Shown: positions 6,704 to 10,995 of the stretch, one piece after another | Layout of the letters: every line of letters starts with the position of its first letter | Numbering within the stretch: position 1 is the first letter of the stretch | DNA from: Helicobacteraceae bacterium | Lineage (GTDB): Bacteria; Campylobacterota; Campylobacteria; Campylobacterales; Helicobacteraceae | Assembly: GCA_029258405.1 (NCBI GenBank) | Contig: JARHYY010000069.1 | Span: forward strand, 1-10,995 | Direction: 5' to 3' | DNA length: 10,995 bases | The notes under the pieces: model-generated | Databases searched by the model: none | The model's input: only the letters and a program-made list of their open reading frames with translations | Told to the model about the DNA's origin: nothing | Position numbers and translations under genes: made by a program

Positions 6704-7769
6704 TCATGTGATAATTTTAGTTTTTATAACCGGTTGTCATACCTTTACTCCAGATTCGCCCACATCTCCAATGTCATCATCAGCACCGATACCGCCATCA
6801 ACACAGCAGCAAATTCAACTTAATGCACCACAGGATTTACCAATAGCCGAAGCTGTTGGCTATTCAAGGATTGATAGTCCTCTTAAGAAAAATTATACAC
6901 ATTATGTTGGTTATATCCCTACCCTTATTAATATTGATTATGGTGTTACGCAAAATGTATATAATCAATATGCCCCTGTAGTTGAGTCATATATACGCAT
7001 GAGTGCAGATGTATTTAACCGTGATTTTCCATCGCTTTTAGGAGAGAAAGGATTGCAAATTGCAGAATATTATCCTGCTTATCCTTTAACTGTTGAGCAG
7101 GCTAATGCCTTGCCTGCAGTCTTTTATTCGCGTGTTTATATTACAGTAAAAGAATTTCAAGGCACAACATTAAACCTTACAAAAGAACAAATTGAAGAAA
7201 TTAAAAAGGCAAATATGGTATCAAAAGAAGGGGAAAACTCAATTCCAAAACCAACAAGCTTAAGTGAGGCTGCTCAACAGCTTGCCACTCATCATGCAGA
7301 TAGTGGAGTGCAAGCAACAGAGTTAGAGCGAAAAATAAGGGAATCGGCTCAAATGGGTGCAGATCCATCTCTTAATAATGCTCACTTCCAACTTACAGAA
7401 GCAGGCATAACTAGGCATACCACCAAACAACCTCAACCACAAAATAGCCATTTAAAGGGCATAGTACTTCCACCTCAAACGCCCAATGCTCTTACTATTT
7501 CTATAAGAGGAGAGATTATGCTCATTGAGCCAAGTAGCGGTGAAGTGCTGTGGGCAGCAGGAAGTCTTTGGAGGGAATCGGTTATTGATTTGTTGCAAGG
7601 AGAAGCAAGCAAAGCCATACAAACTCATATTTATCGCAATAGCATAGAATTACGTGATGAGTTACTTAGTCATTTAGATAATGTCTCTTCTGTCGTGCTT
7701 TCTGCACCCATTGAAGATATGCGCCTTATGAAGGGGCTACCTTTATACCCTAATGCTTCGCAGTGGTAA
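6687..7769 (+). CDS. Outer-envelope lipoprotein, possibly distantly HpaA-like
   Basis: This 360-residue protein begins with a lipoprotein signal peptide: MKF, a hydrophobic core, then lipobox ITGC with lipidated C17. A Ser/Pro/Gln-rich tether (about 21-50) follows, then a folded region (about 68-160) with alternating strand-like segments, a Gln/Asn/His-rich low-complexity middle (about 180-265), and a C-terminal block with ALTISIRGEIMLIEPSSGEV (268-287). That last block and the earlier GEKGLQIAEYY (119-129) weakly recall the HpaA (neuraminyllactose-binding haemagglutinin) family, as in ILEPMSGES and QNQGYKV of H. pylori HpaA, but I would not name it on that. Start choice: ATG at 6687 has AAGGA (6673-6677) at 9 bases and gives a proper signal peptide; upstream codons in the frame do not. 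It overlaps rpoN by 17 bases and ends 26 bp before secA. Confidence 0.85.
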   Translation: MKFLANHVIILVFITGCHTFTPDSPTSPMSSSAPIPPSTQQQIQLNAPQDLPIAEAVGYSRIDSPLKKNYTHYVGYIPTLINIDYGVTQNVYNQYAPVVESYIRMSADVFNRDFPSLLGEKGLQIAEYYPAYPLTVEQANALPAVFYSRVYITVKEFQGTTLNLTKEQIEEIKKANMVSKEGENSIPKPTSLSEAAQQLATHHADSGVQATELERKIRESAQMGADPSLNNAHFQLTEAGITRHTTKQPQPQNSHLKGIVLPPQTPNALTISIRGEIMLIEPSSGEVLWAAGSLWRESVIDLLQGEASKAIQTHIYRNSIELRDELLSHLDNVSSVVLSAPIEDMRLMKGLPLYPNASQW

Positions 7770-7795
7770 AACTTGTAAAAACTAAAGGCAATGAG

Positions 7796-10369
7796 ATGCT
7801 CAAAAAAATTGTTCGTTCCTTTTTTGGAACAAAAAATGAAAAAAATATCAAAAAATATCAAAAACAAGTTGCTCATATTAATGAACTTTATGCTCACTAT
7901 CATGATTTAAGTGATTCTGATTTACAGCATCAATTTTCGCTCTTAAAACAAAGGGTAAAGGAAGGGGAAAGTTTAAACAAGATTCTCCCTCATTCATTTG
8001 CTATTACCAAGGAGGCAAGCACAAGAGTATTGAATATGCAGCATTTTGATGTACAGCTTATTGGAGGGATTGTTTTACATGAAGGAAAAATTGCTGAAAT
8101 GAAAACAGGGGAGGGCAAAACCCTTGTGGCTACATTAGCTGTGGCTCTTAATGCTATGCAAGAAAAAGGGGTGCATGTTATTACTGTAAATGATTATCTC
8201 GCTAAAAGAGATGCTCAAGAGCTTGAACCTTTGTATAATTTCTTAGGTTATTCTGTTGGGGTAGTTACAAGTGATTTGCATGATGATGCACAAAGAATCG
8301 CACAATATCAATGTGATATAATCTATGGAACAAATAATGAATTTGGTTTTGATTATCTTAGAGATAATATGAAATATTCTCTTGAAGAAAAAGTGCAGAA
8401 ATGGCATCATTTTGCAATTGTTGATGAAGTTGATTCAATTTTAATTGATGAAGCAAGAACGCCTCTTATTATCTCTGGTCCAGCGAATCGCAAGCTTGAG
8501 AATTATAATAAAGCTCAAGAAGTGGCTCTTGCATTAAAAAAAGATGAAGATTTTAGTGTTGATGAAAAAAATCGTGTAATTCTCATTAATGAGAGTGGTG
8601 TAAAAAAAGCAGAAGAGCTTTTTAAGGTTGAGAATCTTTATAGTATAGAAAATGCTATACTCGCTCACCATCTTGATCAAGCCCTTAAGGCAAATTATCT
8701 CTTTTTAAAAGATAAAGATTATGTTGTTCAAAATTCTGAAGTTATTATTGTTGATGAATTTACAGGGAGATTAAGTGAAGGCAGACGGTTTAGTGAAGGG
8801 CTTCATCAAGCCCTAGAGGCAAAAGAAGAGGTAGTCATTAAAGAAGAATCTCAAACACTTGCAGATATTACTTTTCAAAATTATTTTCGTCTTTATGAAA
8901 AACTTGCAGGTATGACAGGTACAGCCCAAACCGAAGCAACAGAATTTTTGCAAATTTATAAACTAGAAGTGGTATCTATCCCAACTAATGCACCCATAGC
9001 ACGCAAAGATCTCAATGATTTAATTTATAGCACAGAAAAGGAAAAATTTAATGCAGTCATTAAGAAAATTACAGAACTCTATAAAAAGGGACAACCTGTT
9101 CTTGTAGGTACAGCTTCTATTGAAAAAAGCGAATTACTTCACCAGCTTTTGCAAAACAAGAGAATCCCACATACTGTACTTAATGCAAAACAGCATGCAA
9201 AAGAAGCAGAAATCATTAAAGACGCTGGAAAAAAAGGAGCAATAACCATAGCAACTAACATGGCTGGAAGAGGGGTAGATATTAAAATTGATGATGAAAT
9301 TTGCTCACTAGGAGGGCTTTATATCATTGGTACAGAGCGGCATGAAAGTCGTCGCATTGATAATCAATTACGAGGCAGGGCAGGAAGACAGGGCGACCCC
9401 GGAGTAAGCCAATTTTATTTAAGTCTTGAAGATAATCTTTTGCGTATTTTTGGTAGTGATAAAATTAAAGGTGTTATGCAAAAATTAGGATTAAAAGATG
9501 GGGAACATGTAGAATCAAGGTTTATAACTCGTTCAGTTGAAAATGCACAAAAAAAGGTGGAAACTTTGCATTTTGAATCCCGAAAGCATCTTTTAGAATA
9601 TGATGATGTAGCTAATGAGCAGAGAAAGGCTGTATATCGCTTACGCAATGAACTCCTAACCCCAGAATATGATTTGAGTGAGAGGATTAGAGAAAATCGT
9701 ATCAGTAGTATAGAAAATTTTCTATGGCAATGCGATATAAGCGAACTTGCAGAGAGTGAAACATACAACCTTGAAAAAATAATTGCTCGTTTTATTGAAG
9801 AATATAATACACCCTTAAGTAAAGAGGATATAGAAAATAAAAATTTTTCAGAACTCAAAGAAGCATTATTGCAGATTCTTCAGAACAATTATGAAGAAAG
9901 ATTTGCCCTTGCAGGCGAACAAAGAGGCGAGATAGAGCGCATAATTTATTTACAAATTCTTGATCAGCTTTGGAGAGAACATCTTTATTTAATGGATAAT
10001 CTTAAAACAGGAATTGGCTTGAGAGGGTATAACCAAAAAGATCCTCTTGTTGAATACAAGAAAGAAAGCTATAATCTCTTTTTAGAGCTTATAGAAAATA
10101 TTAAGCTAGAATCAATCAAAACATTACATAGTATTCGTTTGCGCCAAAAAGAAGAGGTATATGATGCCCATGAGCACATAAATCAATCTCTTGAAAAAAG
10201 CATTACCCAGCTTGAACAAAATTTCAATCATGTATCAAACCACCATCCACAGCAGATGCAACCACAAAAAAAGATTATGCGTAATCATCTCTGCCCATGT
10301 GGTAGCGGTAAAAAATATAAAAATTGCTGTGGTTCAGGAGGACCAAAAAAAGGATATTTAGCATCTTAA
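7796..10369 (+). CDS. secA: Preprotein translocase ATPase SecA
   Basis: SecA is the motor that pushes unfolded secretory proteins through SecYEG. The protein has 857 residues, close to the Helicobacter norm of about 860, and looks intact. Visible motifs are Walker A MKTGEGKT (102-109), VNDYLAKRDA (131-140), YGTNNEFGFDYLRDNM (177-192), the DEAD-type DEVDSILIDEARTPL (210-224), GMTGTAQTEATEF, TNMAGRGVDIKI and the arginine-finger motif QLRGRAGRQGDPG. A C-terminal zinc site CPCGSGKKYKNCC (833-845), which in other bacteria binds SecB and phospholipid, ends the chain after a Gln/His-rich linker. The ATG at 7796 with AAAGG (7784-7788) at 7 bases is preferred to a GTG at 7763 because MLKKIVRSFFGT matches the usual N terminus. 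It is last in the gene run. Confidence 0.97.
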   Translation: MLKKIVRSFFGTKNEKNIKKYQKQVAHINELYAHYHDLSDSDLQHQFSLLKQRVKEGESLNKILPHSFAITKEASTRVLNMQHFDVQLIGGIVLHEGKIAEMKTGEGKTLVATLAVALNAMQEKGVHVITVNDYLAKRDAQELEPLYNFLGYSVGVVTSDLHDDAQRIAQYQCDIIYGTNNEFGFDYLRDNMKYSLEEKVQKWHHFAIVDEVDSILIDEARTPLIISGPANRKLENYNKAQEVALALKKDEDFSVDEKNRVILINESGVKKAEELFKVENLYSIENAILAHHLDQALKANYLFLKDKDYVVQNSEVIIVDEFTGRLSEGRRFSEGLHQALEAKEEVVIKEESQTLADITFQNYFRLYEKLAGMTGTAQTEATEFLQIYKLEVVSIPTNAPIARKDLNDLIYSTEKEKFNAVIKKITELYKKGQPVLVGTASIEKSELLHQLLQNKRIPHTVLNAKQHAKEAEIIKDAGKKGAITIATNMAGRGVDIKIDDEICSLGGLYIIGTERHESRRIDNQLRGRAGRQGDPGVSQFYLSLEDNLLRIFGSDKIKGVMQKLGLKDGEHVESRFITRSVENAQKKVETLHFESRKHLLEYDDVANEQRKAVYRLRNELLTPEYDLSERIRENRISSIENFLWQCDISELAESETYNLEKIIARFIEEYNTPLSKEDIENKNFSELKEALLQILQNNYEERFALAGEQRGEIERIIYLQILDQLWREHLYLMDNLKTGIGLRGYNQKDPLVEYKKESYNLFLELIENIKLESIKTLHSIRLRQKEEVYDAHEHINQSLEKSITQLEQNFNHVSNHHPQQMQPQKKIMRNHLCPCGSGKKYKNCCGSGGPKKGYLAS

Positions 10370-10391
10370 AAAATTTGAGGAAAACAATAAA

Positions 10392-10422
10392 TAAACAAGA
10401 AATTCTTGTTTAGACCTTTTTT
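10392..10422 (+). terminator. Probable intrinsic terminator after secA
   Basis: TAAACAAGAA (10392-10401) and TTCTTGTTTA (10403-10412) are exact reverse complements around a single central A, so the RNA can fold into a stem of up to eight pairs with a small loop. Six T residues follow at 10417-10422 after a four-base gap. The stem is GC-poor and the gap is longer than ideal, so termination may be partial. It lies 22 bp past the secA stop, where the end of the operon is expected. Confidence 0.5.
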
Positions 10423-10443
10423 GTGTTCAAATCTTATGTGAAG

Positions 10444-10480
10444 TTTTGCTGAAAATCAAAGAAGGCAATTTTTAGCAGAA
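10444..10480 (+). repeat. 12-bp RNA hairpin with two G-U pairs
   Basis: TTTTGCTGAAAA (10444-10455) pairs along its full length with TTTTTAGCAGAA (10469-10480) across a 13-base loop. Ten pairs are Watson-Crick and two are G-U (10446 with 10478, 10451 with 10473). The wobbles only work in an RNA copied as the + strand; on the other strand they become A-C mismatches. No T run follows, so it is not an ordinary terminator. It lies 22 bases past the secA terminator T run. Confidence 0.4.
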
Positions 10481-10762
10481 ATGCTATAGTGTTGGTTATT
10501 TGATGGGTTGTTTCAAAGTCAAAGTTCTACTTTAAGTTTTACAATATAAAGTAATTTGGCAAGATGTAAAATATAAGGATATCAAGCTTTTAAAGCCACT
10601 TTGCATTTATGTAGGCTTTATTGTGGATTGTGCGATTTTTATGATTTTGGTTGATTAAGAGATATTTTTAATACCTATTAAACACTATGTCAGTAAATTT
10701 CAGAAAATTTGAAAGCTTATTAATACATATTATCAATTTAATTTATTATATTTTTATTTATA

Positions 10763-10802
10763 TTTTCAATCAAAGTGAGAAGCATAAAGCTTTGATTGAA
10801 AA
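10763..10802. repeat. Perfect 13-bp inverted repeat (hairpin)
   Basis: TTTTCAATCAAAG (10763-10775) and CTTTGATTGAAAA (10790-10802) are exact reverse complements with a 14-base loop. Because the arms are perfect, the hairpin can form in transcripts of either strand. Neither side is followed by a T run, so an intrinsic terminator is not well supported. It lies about 60 to 100 bases downstream of the leftward promoter-like site at 10866-10893 and could be part of a small RNA, or a processing or protein-binding site. Confidence 0.45.
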
Positions 10803-10865
10803 ATGAAAGTTATCATGAAAATGCACACCACCCAACCACTATCTCACACAAAACAACAAGACTCA

Positions 10866-10893
10866 ATTATACCATACCAACCCAAAACCTCAA
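10866..10893 (-). promoter_or_regulatory. Putative leftward promoter, extended -10
   Basis: Read on the - strand, TTGAGG (10893-10888) is separated by 16 bases from TATAAT (10871-10866), and the three bases before the -10 are TGG, giving the extended form TGnTATAAT. Transcription would start near 10860 and run left through the C/A-rich segment (G/U-rich RNA) and the 10763-10802 hairpin. No open frame of useful size follows, so the product, if any, would be a non-coding RNA or an antisense transcript. Confidence 0.35.
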
Positions 10894-10943
10894 ACAAGCA
10901 ATAAACCTTAAAGAACTTACTTAACTCCACTATATAAAGTTAT

Positions 10944-10973
10944 ATTATAAGCTCATTGTAAAAACAAACTCAA
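10944..10973 (-). promoter_or_regulatory. Second putative leftward promoter
   Basis: On the - strand TTGAGT (10973-10968) lies 18 bases before TATAAT (10949-10944). It is in tandem with the site at 10866-10893, about 78 bp further upstream, and shares the TTGAG -35 core. The DNA here is AT-rich, where chance TATAAT boxes are common, so support is weak taken singly. Confidence 0.22.
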
Positions 10974-10995
10974 GCACAAGGTTGATATTGTCCTT

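Larger units (their letters stand above)
10423..10995. other. Gene-less structured region downstream of secA
   Basis: No coding region stands out on either strand. The longest open stretch I traced is a 40-codon frame on the + strand (10536-10655) without a good start or ribosome site. Within the region are two long hairpins (10444-10480 and 10763-10802), an AT-rich tract (about 10710-10765), a G-poor, C/A-rich stretch (about 10818-10930), and two leftward promoter-like sites. I found no tRNA, rRNA, tmRNA or SRP RNA signature and no insertion-sequence ends. Confidence 0.5.

Noticed and set aside
7763..7795. GTG start giving SecA an 11-residue extension
   Set aside because: The extension overlaps the lipoprotein gene and matches nothing in SecA; the ATG at 7796 has a ribosome site and the family N terminus.
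9415..9858. 147-residue open frame on the - strand
   Set aside because: It lies wholly inside the well-conserved secA and is Ser/Leu/Phe-rich, as expected of a shadow of an AT-rich gene.
10591..10620. TAAAGCC / GGCTTTA inverted repeat as a terminator
   Set aside because: There are only seven pairs with a 16-base loop and no T run on either side.
10536..10655. 40-codon open frame in the gene-less region
   Set aside because: There is no start codon near its beginning, no ribosome site and no recognisable protein; frames of this length are expected by chance in AT-rich DNA.
1..10995. CRISPR arrays, insertion sequences, tRNA or rRNA genes, defence systems
   Set aside because: No regularly spaced repeats, transposase-like frames, terminal repeats or conserved RNA signatures were seen.

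Overview
The window reads as a chromosomal segment of an epsilonproteobacterium (Campylobacterota), most likely a Helicobacter of the enterohepatic type. Three things point there: the very high similarity of SecA, FliP and RpoN to what I recall of the Helicobacter pylori proteins, the low-GC codon use, and the cysteine-rich MotB N terminus. The species cannot be settled from sequence reading alone.

Layout. Positions 1-262 are non-coding and unusual: a nearly C-free, G/T-rich stretch (31-134), then a perfect 11-bp inverted repeat (188-220) whose arms each carry a TATAAT box, just ahead of motA. From 263 to 10369 nine genes run head to tail on the + strand with gaps of at most 36 bp and four overlaps: motA, motB, fliP, dnaX, tsaE, lptB, rpoN, a lipoprotein gene and secA. 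No terminator is visible between them, so they probably form one long operon, perhaps with internal promoters. An 11-codon open frame with a very strong ribosome binding site sits between fliP and dnaX and ends on the dnaX GTG start. After secA comes a modest hairpin terminator (10392-10422), then about 570 bp without a convincing gene. That stretch holds two RNA-like hairpins and, at the far right, two promoter-like sites pointing left.

How the genes relate. MotA and MotB form the flagellar stator. FliP is a core subunit of the flagellar export gate. RpoN (sigma-54) is the factor that in Helicobacter drives the middle flagellar genes. The rest are envelope or housekeeping functions: DnaX (clamp loader), TsaE (tRNA t6A synthesis), LptB (ATPase of lipopolysaccharide transport), SecA (preprotein translocase motor) and a lipoprotein I could not assign firmly. 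I see no obvious new multi-gene system. The best leads are the motA promoter operator, the leader peptide at dnaX, the lipoprotein, and the structured gene-less right end with its leftward promoters and a short AapA-like toxin-peptide signature.
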